The notes: generated from the sequence alone by a model not told the origin. A stretch of DNA of 64,000 nucleotides from Fluviicola sp. XM-24bin1 (GCA_003149635.1 QCWI01000003.1:124001-188000); one strand, 5' to 3'. Counted from the stretch's first letter, positions 52,600-62,007 are shown. Numbers and translations: made by a program.

Positions 52600-53013
52600 C
52601 TAAAACAACTCGTCGTAAGCTCCTTTCAAGTTCTCTGCAATCATTTCTGCAGTTCCTCCCTCAATGTGGTGACGCTCTAAGAAGTGCGCCAATTTTCCAT
52701 CTTTGAAAAGAGCGATAGAAGGCGAAGACGGAGGGTAAGGCAAGAAGTACTTACGAGCCTGTGCTGTCGCTTCTCCATCAACTCCAGCAAATACCGTTGC
52801 CAATGTTGTTGGAAGCTTCGCGTTTTCAAGAGATAATTTAACTCCCGGACGCATATTTCCTGCCGCACATCCGCATACAGAATTCACAACCAATAGCAAG
52901 CTCTCTCCGCTACTCTCAATCATTTCATCTACTTCGTCTGCCGTTGTCAACTGATTGAAGCCTACTGTTGTAAGGTCTTCTTTCATCGGCGCTACTAATT
53001 CTGGTGGATACAT
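52600..53013 (-). CDS. Bacilliredoxin (BrxA/BrxB family)
   Basis: 137 residues, DUF1094/YphP family. The active site is SVCGCAAGNMRP (CGC motif, as in BrxA). In Firmicutes these proteins remove bacillithiol from modified proteins; bacillithiol is known in some Bacteroidetes. Confidence 0.92.
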   Translation of the reverse strand: MYPPELVAPMKEDLTTVGFNQLTTADEVDEMIESSGESLLLVVNSVCGCAAGNMRPGVKLSLENAKLPTTLATVFAGVDGEATAQARKYFLPYPPSSPSIALFKDGKLAHFLERHHIEGGTAEMIAENLKGAYDELF

Positions 53014-53093
53014 ATCTGAATGTGTTTTTTGCTGTTATTTGTAATGATTCTAGACAAAGTTACGAATTATCTCCCATGGTAACTGCTTTGAAT

Positions 53094-54149
53094 TCACTTT
53101 CCGTAATGTTTCTTCGTAAATCGGGAAATGTCTACTTCAGAATTCAATTCTGATCCATCGATGAGGTAATCTACAAACTCGCGACTGAGCAAGGGAGCAA
53201 TTAAATACCCTTTTGTTCCTAAGGCGTTAAAAATGAACAAGTTTTTGTGCTCGGGGTGTTGCCCCATCATACCTCTTCTGTCGGGAGATGTCGGCCGAAT
53301 TCCCGCTTCTTGATCTACCACTTCTACGGGATCGGAAGTGAGATAAGCGACTTTTTCCAAAATGGCAGCGCGCCCCTCTTCGGTAATAGATAGACTGGTT
53401 GAATCCCAATTGTAGGTGGACCCTACTTTAAAATGCTGATTGCCCATTGGTAAAATGAAACATTTACGATTCACCGATTCATTTTCTGGGATAGTAGCAC
53501 TTTTGATGACCAACGTTTCGCCTTGGGTTTGTTGCAAGGGTAAATAATTGAAGAACGGATTGTCCAACCCCATATATCCTTCGCTGAAAATGATTCGCCC
53601 GAAGGCTTCACCGTTGTATGTTTCGCCATCAATTTTAGCATAATTAAAGGCCTCGTTTTTGATTTCTCCATGTTCAGCCACCCAAGCTTTCACCTGTTCG
53701 AGGAAGACAGTCGTTTTCACATATGAAGCATTTTTAACGCGTCCCGAACCGAAATTGTTGATGGCTCCTTGAAAGTTGTCGTCTGCTTCTGTAGTCTTAG
53801 TCATGTAGGCCTCGTATTCTTCCAGATGTTGTTTCTCCAACCATAATTCGCGCTCGTGTTCGTTCGAGAACATTCGGCGGATCACAATTGGATGGAAAAA
53901 AGTCGAATTCGTTTTTTGTTCCAGTCCAGGATAGAATTCATTCAACGCTTCAATACAATCATCGATGCGCCAAGCTCGGTTCATACGACGAAAAACGAGT
54001 GGATTAATCATTCCAGCTGCCACGCGAGAACTGTGATTTACACCGTTATCATACACAACCACCGGCTGATTTTTTTCAATCAGTCGAACGGCTACAGAAA
54101 GTCCGGCCAATCCAGCTCCAACGATGATATTCGGACGGTTATTTTTTAT
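53094..54149 (-). CDS. FAD-dependent oxidoreductase (DAO family) with a non-standard start
   Basis: The frame begins after a TAG at 54152-54150 and reads IKNNRPNIIVGAGLAGLSVAVR. The dinucleotide motif GAGLAG requires a start upstream of the TTG at 54110, yet no ATG, GTG or TTG exists there; ATA 54149 or ATC 54128/54125 must start it, or the assembly has an error. About 350 residues, with the DAO signature ending (EAGIRPTSPDRRGMMGQHP, NALGTKGYLIAPLLSREF). The likely substrate is an amine or amino acid. Overlaps the acyltransferase stop by 11 nt. Confidence 0.7.
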   Translation of the reverse strand: MKNNRPNIIVGAGLAGLSVAVRLIEKNQPVVVYDNGVNHSSRVAAGMINPLVFRRMNRAWRIDDCIEALNEFYPGLEQKTNSTFFHPIVIRRMFSNEHERELWLEKQHLEEYEAYMTKTTEADDNFQGAINNFGSGRVKNASYVKTTVFLEQVKAWVAEHGEIKNEAFNYAKIDGETYNGEAFGRIIFSEGYMGLDNPFFNYLPLQQTQGETLVIKSATIPENESVNRKCFILPMGNQHFKVGSTYNWDSTSLSITEEGRAAILEKVAYLTSDPVEVVDQEAGIRPTSPDRRGMMGQHPEHKNLFIFNALGTKGYLIAPLLSREFVDYLIDGSELNSEVDISRFTKKHYGK

Positions 54150-55161
54150 CTAATTTCTTCGGTTTATTTCCAAAGGCTACACGCTGTGCCCCCTTAATGG
54201 ACGGTAGTTCTATCAGTCGGTAGAAAAGGTAAGAGATCCCAATGGAGAAGAGGATGGCCCCGACAATTGCGACATACTTCACAGGTGTGGAGAGTTCATT
54301 TTTCGCGAGAAAGTAAAGTAACGATCCACCTGCCGCCCCGTGAATGAGATAAAGCGAATATCCCATGCGCCCAATGAGTGCAAATACGTTCTTTTTGGAC
54401 ATCGCGAATGGAATAACGATAAGCGATATTGTGATGTAAACGGCCGCCATGATATCGAAAGCGTAGCCGATCTGAACAATACATAAAGCGATCAATCCAT
54501 AGGCAAATGGATGTGTTTTCGTAGCTGAAAAATGATGGAAGTACAAGATAATTCCGACTACGAACATGGGCGCGTATTGCATCACGATGCGGTTGTCATC
54601 TATGAACAAGCCGATGGCGGAAAATAGTGCCAGTGAGCCATATCGAACCTTCCAATTATTCGAATTGAACAATGGAAACACCAAAGCGATGATGATATAA
54701 AACTGAAACTCCAGCGCAAGCGTCCAGTAGATTTCATTGTACCAGGCGTAATCCGTAAACGGAATGGTGTAGAAGATATGGTGGAACAAACGAGCCAAAT
54801 CGATTGAAATGCCCGAACCGTCCTTCAACGACCACGCGATGATGATTGCCAAATAGACCAAAATGGACGCGAGATACGGAATCTCAATACGCACCCAACG
54901 TCTCCCAAGGAAGCCACCAATGCTTTTCAATTGAAACTGGTTCCGATGCATTGACATTGCAATCACAAATCCCGACAAGCTGAAAAACACGAATACAATC
55001 GGAGGGAGCACTTGCGAGGCAGATCGCACAGCGCCTGAAGCTGGAAGCAAGTAACCATTTGCGTCCTCGTGATTCAAAAAGTGATATACCACCACACCAA
55101 GAGCCGTGAATCCTCTCAGAAAATCAATAGAATGCAGGTATTTGCTCGAACTGTTGCTCAA
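54139..55161 (-). CDS. Acyltransferase 3 family membrane protein
   Basis: 340 residues with about ten hydrophobic segments; conserved motifs IDFLRGFTALGVVVYHF and FFSLSGFVIAMSM, RRWVRIEIPY, and SLYLIHGAAGG. These enzymes O-acylate surface glycans. Co-directional with and 11 nt overlapping the FAD oxidoreductase frame. Confidence 0.9.
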   Translation of the reverse strand: MSNSSSKYLHSIDFLRGFTALGVVVYHFLNHEDANGYLLPASGAVRSASQVLPPIVFVFFSLSGFVIAMSMHRNQFQLKSIGGFLGRRWVRIEIPYLASILVYLAIIIAWSLKDGSGISIDLARLFHHIFYTIPFTDYAWYNEIYWTLALEFQFYIIIALVFPLFNSNNWKVRYGSLALFSAIGLFIDDNRIVMQYAPMFVVGIILYFHHFSATKTHPFAYGLIALCIVQIGYAFDIMAAVYITISLIVIPFAMSKKNVFALIGRMGYSLYLIHGAAGGSLLYFLAKNELSTPVKYVAIVGAILFSIGISYLFYRLIELPSIKGAQRVAFGNKPKKLDKK

Positions 55162-55323
55162 ATCGAGACAAAATTACGGATTATTAGAAGCTAGACCGCT
55201 TCGCTTAAAGATGAAAGACAAAAGACCCGTTTCTAAAGATCCTTTAAAGAATACCTCCGAATCGAACTTGTTCGATTACCTTCGGTGCTGCTTCGCGGTC
55301 TAGTGCACTTAACAAACACAAGT

Positions 55324-55355
55324 CTTCATAGTGCCTTCCTGCCTTTGTGGTAAAA
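55324..55355. repeat. ACCACAAAGGCAGGAAGG repeat
   Basis: On the minus strand TTTTACCACAAAGGCAGGAA corresponds to the element at 38090-38120. It sits in a 329-bp gap that has no gene. Confidence 0.5.
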
Positions 55356-55398
55356 CTAAACCTTGGGCATCTGAATGGAGTAAAAGAAGTTATAAATG

Positions 55399-55491
55399 GC
55401 AAAAGGTGGAAAGCTGAAAGCAGAAGGTAAAGAGTTAGAATTTTTAGGAAGAATCATCCTTCCACTTTCTACCTTCTACCAGCTCTTTTGC
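55399..55491. repeat. Purine/pyrimidine imperfect inverted repeat, copy 2
   Basis: GCAAAAG (55399-55405) and CTTTTGC (55485-55491) are perfect outer arms; between them is a purine-rich arm (GTGGAAAGCTGAAAGCAGAA) and a pyrimidine-rich arm (CCTTCCACTTTCTACCTTCT). The right arm touches the stop of the next gene, suggesting a terminator. Confidence 0.55.
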
Positions 55492-55991
55492 TATCCTTTC
55501 CACTTAATGCTATTCACAAATTCAGCCACTTTACCTTCGCTCAGAACAACTTTATTGTTGGCGTAAATATGAATAATGTGATCGTACGATTTACTTGTTT
55601 TTCCTCTGGCCGAGGTGATTTTATATCCCGGGAGACTTTCCCCATCGCTTGTAACATACGAGCCTTTGGCAGCGTGCATTTTAACGCCGTCGATTACCAA
55701 TACTTCCGGGCCGGTAGAATCTGAAACGAATTCGTAATCCCAAACGAAGTTATGCCCCTCGTGAACTGCATAATCTTTTGAAATGGGGTAAATGGCAATC
55801 CAGAGGCTTTTACGTTCATTGCGTTCATCAAGGATGATAATTCCCGGACAATCGCAAACGCTGCTCGTGGTAAACGGATCGCTAATCCAGTCTTTTTGAA
55901 GTTTGAATTTGACTCCGTCGATTTCCTCGAACTGCGAGAATCCGACATTAGAGAATAAGAACAGAAATAAGAACAAAGAGAAATGCTGCAT
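55491..55991 (-). CDS. Exported protein of unknown function
   Basis: 166 residues from ATG 55991 (MQHFSLFLFLFLFSNVGFSQ, signal peptide). The mature part is compact and mostly beta (CDCPGIIILDERNERKSLW, GHNFVWDYEFVSD, KMHAAKGSYVTSDGES, DHIIHIYANN). No family recognised. Flanked on both sides by copies of the purine/pyrimidine repeat. Confidence 0.65.
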   Translation of the reverse strand: MQHFSLFLFLFLFSNVGFSQFEEIDGVKFKLQKDWISDPFTTSSVCDCPGIIILDERNERKSLWIAIYPISKDYAVHEGHNFVWDYEFVSDSTGPEVLVIDGVKMHAAKGSYVTSDGESLPGYKITSARGKTSKSYDHIIHIYANNKVVLSEGKVAEFVNSIKWKG

Positions 55992-56097
55992 GGTTAAAGA
56001 GTTTTGAATTTGGTTTAACGGGCTGGTATAGGGCCTTAACATATACAACAGATTTTTTAGTGAGATTATTGTTTGAGGGAGGAGGAAGAGCAGATTT

Positions 56098-56165
56098 GGT
56101 AGAAGGTTAAAGGCAGTAAGTTGAAGGATAATTGTCCTTCAGCCTTCTACTTTCTGCCTTACACC
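56098..56165. repeat. Purine/pyrimidine inverted repeat, copy 3
   Basis: TGAAGGA and TCCTTCA (56122-56141) pair perfectly around TAATTG, and the outer parts GGTAGAAGG and CCTTACACC pair partly. It abuts the comF stop. Confidence 0.6.
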
Positions 56166-56174
56166 AACGCTGCG

Positions 56175-56900
56175 CTACGCGATGGCCATCGTCAGCACAC
56201 TAATATCAACCTCCGGATGCACTGCTCGAATCGCATGAACCAAGGCCTCAATGGTAGAGCCCGTTGTAACCACATCATCGACAATTGCTACATGTTTGTA
56301 GTGTTTGATTTCCTGGGAAACAGCAAAAATGGAGGATACATTCTCCCACCGATCGAAGCGATCCTTTTTGGTTTGAGTGGTATTGTTGTGTTTTCGTTTC
56401 AACGCATTTTCAGCTATGGTAATCTTTGATGTTTTTGAAATCCCTTGCGCTAATGCCAAACTTTGATTGTATCCTCGAACGAATTCTTTCTTCGGGTGTA
56501 GTGGAACGGGAAGTAAGACTTCGATGCCGTCGTATTTTGAAACGGATGAAATTCGGGTTCCGATACGCTCCCCAAACAAGTTTCCAATGGTTTGAGTATG
56601 ATGGTATTTGAACTGAAACAATAGGCGTTGCAAAACGGATCCTTTTGTGAAGGAATACAAAGCAAACGTGGAGTTTAATTTTATCCTCCCCCAGAACAAT
56701 TTATCGAAAGGGCTTTCCTCTTCATACAGGTGGTATGAAGTCTCCGTTAAATCAGCGTCACAAATCGAACAAATATGTGCTTCATTTCCAGTTAATTCGT
56801 TTTCACACGAGACGCAAGTTGCAGGATAAATGAGGTGCAAAAAGTCATTGATAAGCGACGTACTTTTTTCGTATGGTTTTGACAATGAGGCCACGAGCAA
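56175..56900 (-). CDS. comF: ComF-family phosphoribosyltransferase-like protein
   Basis: 241 residues: a zinc-ribbon-like N-terminus (CVSCENELTGNEAHICSIC) and a PRTase domain with VAIVDDVVTTGSTIEAL as the PRPP loop. ComF proteins act in DNA uptake in some bacteria. No ATG is available; TTG 56900 or GTG 56894 is the probable start. Confidence 0.88.
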   Translation of the reverse strand: MLVASLSKPYEKSTSLINDFLHLIYPATCVSCENELTGNEAHICSICDADLTETSYHLYEEESPFDKLFWGRIKLNSTFALYSFTKGSVLQRLLFQFKYHHTQTIGNLFGERIGTRISSVSKYDGIEVLLPVPLHPKKEFVRGYNQSLALAQGISKTSKITIAENALKRKHNNTTQTKKDRFDRWENVSSIFAVSQEIKHYKHVAIVDDVVTTGSTIEALVHAIRAVHPEVDISVLTMAIA

Positions 56901-57296
56901 TGCGGGGTTTCAGGAATAACGGTTTAGCTAATGAACAATCGGGTGTTTAAAATAACAATATTGTCGTATTGACAAAGGGGAAAATGACCACTAAATTTAT
57001 AGAACCTTCTTGATTCAGCCATGAGCATTGGACTTAGACGAATTGAGAATATTTATCGACAGAGTTAGCGCATAACACTGTGAATATCTTTTTAAGTTGG
57101 TGTTGAAAAAGTGCTAAGGTCTGTCACAGAAGGGATTCGCAGAACCAATGTTAATAACGTTAAGCAATTGTGAATTTCTTTAGTTGGTTGAAGGAAGATT
57201 TTTGACAAAATTTGTTAGCCTCTAGTAAGCGAATCACCTGCATACGAAGCGTCCGATTTAACATAGAGGAAACATAGAATTTATTGACGAAAAAAA

Positions 57297-57318
57297 TCGA
57301 AAAACACAGGTTTTTCGA
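57297..57318. promoter_or_regulatory. 22-bp palindrome upstream of nrdB
   Basis: TCGAAAAAC and GTTTTTCGA form perfect 9-bp arms around ACAG, 31 bp before the nrdB ATG. It is not the NrdR consensus. The 449-bp gap before nrdB (56901-57349) otherwise has one DnaA-like box (near 57080) and no gene. Confidence 0.5.
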
Positions 57319-57349
57319 CAGGGAATATTTACGTTAAAATTTAAGTAAA

Positions 57350-58324
57350 ATGGCACAATTAGAACCGATCTTGGAGGAGAACAAAAACCGCTTTGTTCTA
57401 TTCCCAATTCAACACGACGACATTTGGTCTTTCTATAAAAAGTCGGAAGCAAGCTTCTGGACAGCCGAAGAAATCGACCTTCAACCAGACCTTATCGACT
57501 GGGAAACAAAACTAAATGACGACGAGCGCCATTTTGTGAAGCACGTATTGGCTTTCTTCGCTGCGTCTGACGGAATTGTAAACGAAAATTTAGCTGAAAA
57601 CTTCCTTGCTGAAGTGCAGTACACAGAAGCTAAGTTCTTCTACGGGTTTCAAATTGCCATTGAAAACATTCACTCTGAGACGTACTCATTGTTGATTGAT
57701 ACTTATATCAAAGATTCCAAAGAGAAAGATTACTTGTTCAACGCGATCGAAACATTGGATTGTGTTCGTAAGAAAGCAGATTGGGCATTGCGTTGGATCG
57801 AAGAAGGATCGTTCGCTGAGCGCTTGATCGCATTCGCTGCAGTAGAAGGAATCTTCTTCTCAGGATCATTCTGTTCTATCTTCTGGTTGAAGAAGCGCGG
57901 ATTGATGCCAGGATTGTCATTCTCTAACGAGTTGATTTCTCGTGACGAAGGATTGCATTGTGACTTCGCTTGTTTGTTGTACAACAACCACGTAGTAAAC
58001 AAATTGCCAAAAGGACAAATCGAAGAAATCATCTTGGATGCTGTTGAAATCGAAAAAGAATTCATCCTTGAAGCACTTCCAGTTCGTTTGATCGGAATGA
58101 ACAGCGAGCTAATGTCTCAGTACATTGAGTTCGTAGCAGATCGCTTGCTTACAGAGCTTGGATGCGAGAAGCAATTCAACGTTTCCAACCCATTCGATTT
58201 CATGGAAATGATTTCGATTCAAGGAAAAACAAACTTCTTCGAGAAGCGCGTTGGTGAATACCAGAAAGCTGGAGTATTGAACAACGATGCAGACCAGACA
58301 TTTAGCCTAGACGAAGACTTTTAA
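57350..58324 (+). CDS. nrdB: Class I ribonucleotide reductase small subunit
   Basis: 324 residues. Metal ligands are in [18 protein letters not shown] (the Tyr of the radical site), FAAVEGIFF and [12 protein letters not shown]. Generates the tyrosyl radical used by NrdA to make deoxyribonucleotides. Located 112 bp upstream of nrdA on the same strand. The reversed gene order (B before A) is common in Bacteroidetes. Confidence 0.95.
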   Translation: MAQLEPILEENKNRFVLFPIQHDDIWSFYKKSEASFWTAEEIDLQPDLIDWETKLNDDERHFVKHVLAFFAASDGIVNENLAENFLAEVQYTEAKFFYGFQIAIENIHSETYSLLIDTYIKDSKEKDYLFNAIETLDCVRKKADWALRWIEEGSFAERLIAFAAVEGIFFSGSFCSIFWLKKRGLMPGLSFSNELISRDEGLHCDFACLLYNNHVVNKLPKGQIEEIILDAVEIEKEFILEALPVRLIGMNSELMSQYIEFVADRLLTELGCEKQFNVSNPFDFMEMISIQGKTNFFEKRVGEYQKAGVLNNDADQTFSLDEDF

Positions 58325-58436
58325 TTAGAAATACTTACCTAGTCAGTACACTGAGCAAGAGAAAGCACTGCTTTCGATCTCCCGAAGTGTGCTGATTTAT
58401 ACAAAATATATTAACCCACAATAACCCCTTGCGCCC

Positions 58437-60770
58437 ATGTATGTAGTAAAAAGAGACGGTAGAAAAGAAGCTGTAAAATTCGACAAAATTACAGCCCGCA
58501 TCGTAAAGATGTGTTACGGATTGGATCCTTTGGTATCCCCGGAAGCAGTGGCAATGAAAGTGATTGAAGGATTGTTCGACGGTGTAACTACAACACAGTT
58601 GGATAACCTTGCAGCAGAAGTAGCCGCAGCCAAAACAATTGACCATCCAGATTACGCTTTGTTGGCATCACGCATCGCCGTGTCCAACTTGCACAAAGAA
58701 ACCAAAAAGACGTTCTCAGACGTGATGAGCGACTTGTACACGTATATTGATCCAAAGACAGGGGAAAATGCAGCGCTATTGGCCGATGACGTTTACGATA
58801 TTATTGAGAAGAATAAAGATCGGTTGGATTCAAGCATCATCTACGATCGTGATTTCCGCTACGACTACTTCGGATTTAAAACATTGACACGTTCATACCT
58901 TTTGAAATTGGACGGACAAATTGCAGAGCGTCCACAGCAGATGTTGATGCGTGTAGCAGTTGGAATCCACAAAGAGGATATCGATTCAGCTATCGAAACA
59001 TACAACTTGATGTCTGAAGGATGGTTCACTCACGCAACGCCAACCCTTTTTAACTCAGGTACGCCAAAACCTCAAATGTCATCTTGTTTCCTATTGACAA
59101 TGAAAGAAGATAGCATTGAAGGAATTTACGATACGTTGAAAAACTGTGCGCAGATTTCGCAATCAGCGGGAGGTATCGGATTGGCTATCCATGATATCCG
59201 TGCAACTGGTTCTTACATCAAAGGAACCAACGGAACTTCTAACGGAATTGTACCAATGTTGCGTGTATTCAACGATACAGCACGTTACGTTGATCAAGGT
59301 GGAGGAAAACGTAAAGGATCGTTCGCGATGTACATCGAACCATGGCACGCAGACGTATTCGACTTCTTGGATTTGAAGAAAAACCACGGGAAAGAAGAGC
59401 AACGTGCACGCGACTTGTTCTACGCACTTTGGATTCCAGATTTGTTCATGAAGCGCGTAAGAGAAAACGGAGATTGGACATTGATGTGTCCGCACGAGTG
59501 TCCAGGTCTTTCTGAAACGCACAGTGAAGAGTTCGAAGCATTGTACACAAAGTACGAAGCGGAAGGAAAAGGTCGTAAGACAATCAAAGCACAAGATCTT
59601 TGGTTTAAGATTTTGGAATCTCAAATCGAAACAGGAACACCGTACATGTTGTACAAGGATGCTGCAAACGCAAAATCCAACCAACAGAACTTGGGAACAA
59701 TCAAGTCTTCGAACTTGTGTACAGAGATCATTGAGTACACTGCTCCAGATGAGGTAGCGGTATGTAACTTGGCATCAATCGCATTGCCGAAGTACATTAC
59801 TGAAGAAGGAGTTTTCGATCACGAGAAACTATTCAAAGTGACGTACCAAGCGACGTTGAACTTGAACAAAATCATCGATGGAAACTTCTACCCTGTAGAT
59901 GAAGCACGTAACTCTAACTTGCGCCACCGTCCAATCGGATTGGGTGTTCAAGGGTTGGCAGATGCATTTATCATGCTTGGATATCCGTTCGAGTCTGAAG
60001 AAGCACGCGCATTGAACCGCGAAGTATTCGAAACGATTTACTACGCAGCAATGACGGCATCGAAAGATTTGGCGAAAGAAGACGGAGCTTACGAAACATT
60101 CGAAGGATCACCAACATCGAAAGGAATTTTCCAGTTCGACATGTGGGGTGTAACTCCAACAGATCGTTGGGAGTGGGACGTATTGAAAGAAGAAGTAAAA
60201 GAGCACGGTGTACGTAACTCATTGTTGCTAGCTCCAATGCCAACGGCTTCTACAGCTCAAATCCTTGGAAACAACGAGTGTTTCGAGCCATACACATCAA
60301 ACGTTTACACACGTCGTGTACTTTCAGGAGAGTTCATCATCGTGAACAAGCACTTATTGAAAGACTTGGTAAGTGAAGGACTTTGGAACCAAGAGATGCG
60401 CCAGAAAATTATGGCAGCGAACGGATCGATCCAGAACATTCAGGAAGTGCCACAGCGCTTGAAAGATTTGTACAAAACAGCTTGGGAGATTTCTCAGAAA
60501 GCAATCATTGATCAGGCAGCTGATCGTGGAGCGTACATCTGTCAGTCTCAGTCATTGAACATCTTCATGGAGAACGCAAACTTCGGAAAGTTGACGTCTA
60601 TGCACTTCTACGGATGGGAGAAAGGATTGAAAACCGGAATGTACTACTTGAGAACGAAAGCAGCGACGGACGCTATCAAGTTTACAATTGACAAAAATGT
60701 TGTTGAAGAGCCAAAAGCTGAAGAAACTCCAGAAACGGAAGTAACTTCAGATGAGGAAAAAAACGACTAA
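58437..60770 (+). CDS. nrdA: Class I ribonucleotide reductase large subunit
   Basis: 777 residues. ATP cone (about 1-95: [21 protein letters not shown]), catalytic barrel with the active-site Cys in [15 protein letters not shown] (Asn, Cys, Glu) and [11 protein letters not shown], and the Tyr pair near the C-terminus. The usual C-terminal CxxC tail that reduces the active site is missing; the protein ends after [18 protein letters not shown] with no Cys. Neither alternative frame restores a Cys pair. Synthesises dNDPs; ATP/dATP control via the cone. Confidence 0.93.
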   Translation: MYVVKRDGRKEAVKFDKITARIVKMCYGLDPLVSPEAVAMKVIEGLFDGVTTTQLDNLAAEVAAAKTIDHPDYALLASRIAVSNLHKETKKTFSDVMSDLYTYIDPKTGENAALLADDVYDIIEKNKDRLDSSIIYDRDFRYDYFGFKTLTRSYLLKLDGQIAERPQQMLMRVAVGIHKEDIDSAIETYNLMSEGWFTHATPTLFNSGTPKPQMSSCFLLTMKEDSIEGIYDTLKNCAQISQSAGGIGLAIHDIRATGSYIKGTNGTSNGIVPMLRVFNDTARYVDQGGGKRKGSFAMYIEPWHADVFDFLDLKKNHGKEEQRARDLFYALWIPDLFMKRVRENGDWTLMCPHECPGLSETHSEEFEALYTKYEAEGKGRKTIKAQDLWFKILESQIETGTPYMLYKDAANAKSNQQNLGTIKSSNLCTEIIEYTAPDEVAVCNLASIALPKYITEEGVFDHEKLFKVTYQATLNLNKIIDGNFYPVDEARNSNLRHRPIGLGVQGLADAFIMLGYPFESEEARALNREVFETIYYAAMTASKDLAKEDGAYETFEGSPTSKGIFQFDMWGVTPTDRWEWDVLKEEVKEHGVRNSLLLAPMPTASTAQILGNNECFEPYTSNVYTRRVLSGEFIIVNKHLLKDLVSEGLWNQEMRQKIMAANGSIQNIQEVPQRLKDLYKTAWEISQKAIIDQAADRGAYICQSQSLNIFMENANFGKLTSMHFYGWEKGLKTGMYYLRTKAATDAIKFTIDKNVVEEPKAEETPETEVTSDEEKND

Positions 60771-60829
60771 TGATTTGAATATCTTGTATTGATTAATAAT
60801 TGTGCCGAATAATTAAACTTACAAGAAGT

Positions 60830-60860
60830 AGAACCCTGACCTTAGCGTTAGGGTTTTTTT
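60830..60860 (+). terminator. nrdA terminator
   Basis: AACCCTGAC pairs with GTTAGGGTT around CTTAGC (one bulge), followed by T-run. Confidence 0.8.
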
Positions 60861-60893
60861 ATGTATTTCAAACTCAAATAAATACCAAACATT

Positions 60894-61247
60894 ATGAAAC
60901 AATCTATCTACTTACTACTTGCAGTTGGCTTCGTGCTTTTCTCATGTACTTCCGAAGAAGAGGCGCAAGAAAAAGCTTGGGATGACGCAGAAAAATCCTT
61001 TACATCTAGTTGCGAGAAATCCTACGTCGATGGCTTTAAAAGCTCATTAACTCCTGAAATTTTACAAATGGTGGACATGGATGAGTTGGACAAACTTGCG
61101 GACAGTCAATGCGGGTGTATGTTCGATAAAATCAAGGAGAAGTACGAGACCCCGGAAGAAGCGTTCTTGAACAACTACTCGAAGCTTATGGAAGAGGTTG
61201 AGGGATGTGAACCAACAGAAGCCGAATTGGACAAATTAATGAAGTAA
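60894..61247 (+). CDS. Small Cys-containing lipoprotein
   Basis: 117 residues, lipobox VLFSC at about 18. The mature part is acidic and helical with four Cys (SSCEKSY, SQCGCMF, EGCEP) that could form disulfides. No function recognised. Confidence 0.75.
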   Translation: MKQSIYLLLAVGFVLFSCTSEEEAQEKAWDDAEKSFTSSCEKSYVDGFKSSLTPEILQMVDMDELDKLADSQCGCMFDKIKEKYETPEEAFLNNYSKLMEEVEGCEPTEAELDKLMK

Positions 61248-61379
61248 CAAAAGTCGGTTGGAAGAAATATTCGATGCTTAAAGGTTAACTTTTTTTGGGT
61301 CTAGAAATGGTCCTGATTTGGGTTGCGAAATGGTATAGAATTGATTAGATTCACGACACAAATAAAATAACACGACCTG

Positions 61380-61712
61380 ATGAAAAAAGGATTATTACTA
61401 TTGGTAGCAGCAGCCACGACTACTATTATGGTGTCTTGTGGTGGAGGAAACGAAGCAGAAGCAGCAAAAGAATACTGTGAGTGTTTCTCAGACATCGCAA
61501 AAGCTAAAGAAGATATGGCGAACGCTGAAAGTGCAACTGAAATGCTAGGAATGGCAGCAGAAGCTGAAAAATTGGCTGGAGAAGCTGAAAAATGTGAGAA
61601 AGAATGGAGAGCTAAATACGATGGAAAAATTGACATCGAAAAGTTCAAAGAAGAATTGAAGAAAGCTGACGAGAGTGTTTACAACATGGCTGAAGAGCTA
61701 GGCGCATTCTAA
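61380..61712 (+). CDS. Small Ala/Glu-rich helical lipoprotein
   Basis: 110 residues, lipobox TIMVSC. The mature part begins GGGNEAEAAKEYCECF and is almost entirely charged helix. Same layout as the preceding lipoprotein but no clear similarity. Confidence 0.75.
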   Translation: MKKGLLLLVAAATTTIMVSCGGGNEAEAAKEYCECFSDIAKAKEDMANAESATEMLGMAAEAEKLAGEAEKCEKEWRAKYDGKIDIEKFKEELKKADESVYNMAEELGAF

Positions 61713-61731
61713 TCATCTCCTAAACGACTTG

Positions 61732-61765
61732 AAAAGCGAATCCATTGGGTTTGCTTTTTTTTGTG
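61732..61765 (+). terminator. Terminator
   Basis: AAAAGCGAATCC pairs with GGGTTTGCTTTT around ATT, followed by T-run, 20 bp after the lipoprotein stop. Confidence 0.8.
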
Positions 61766-61813
61766 TCAAGAAATTACAAAGGGCAATACTTAACAAAGGT
61801 TGTACGGGTAAAG

Positions 61814-61838
61814 GTACGCTTCGAGAGCCTCAGCGTAC
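61814..61838. repeat. REP-like hairpin, copy f
   Basis: Perfect 7-bp stem GTACGCT/AGCGTAC with loop TCGAGAGCCTC, exact complement of the copy-a loop. Confidence 0.85.
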
Positions 61839-61887
61839 GAGAAGAATCTTCTATTTGTTGTTGGCCATATTACTATATAACCACCGT

Positions 61888-61900
61888 GCCTGCGGCAGGC
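61888..61900. repeat. GCCTG-CGG-CAGGC palindrome
   Basis: GC-rich palindrome followed by AGGAG, in an otherwise AT-rich gap of 385 bp (61713-62097) that has no gene. Palindromes of this type are dispersed in Bacteroidetes genomes. Confidence 0.4.
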
Positions 61901-61988
61901 AGGAGTGATTATAAAGCGATTTTACTAAGACACCAGAACATAACTATTCCTACAAAGAACCTCAAATCACCTAGAACGAGGAAGTATA

Positions 61989-62007
61989 CGCTGAGGCTCA
62001 TGAAGCG
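61989..62007. repeat. REP-like hairpin, copy g (degenerate, opposite orientation)
   Basis: Stem CGCT/AGCG with loop GAGGCTCATGA (two changes from the consensus loop). Confidence 0.6.

Noticed and set aside
54110-54112. TTG at 54110 as the start of the FAD oxidoreductase
   Set aside because: It would remove the first two Gly of the dinucleotide-binding motif, making a non-functional protein while the intact motif lies in the open frame upstream.
57060-57200. DnaA-box-like sequences upstream of nrdB as a DnaA-regulated nrd promoter
   Set aside because: Only one one-mismatch box and one weaker site are present, far fewer than in the 5.7-6.2 kb gap; at this AT content such matches occur by chance.
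60740-60830. Frameshift restoring a Cys tail in nrdA
   Set aside because: Reading the A-run in either alternative frame meets stops within a few codons and shows no Cys pair; the ORF is kept as written.
61888-61910. GC palindrome as a mobile-element end
   Set aside because: There is no second end, no target duplication and no transposase nearby.
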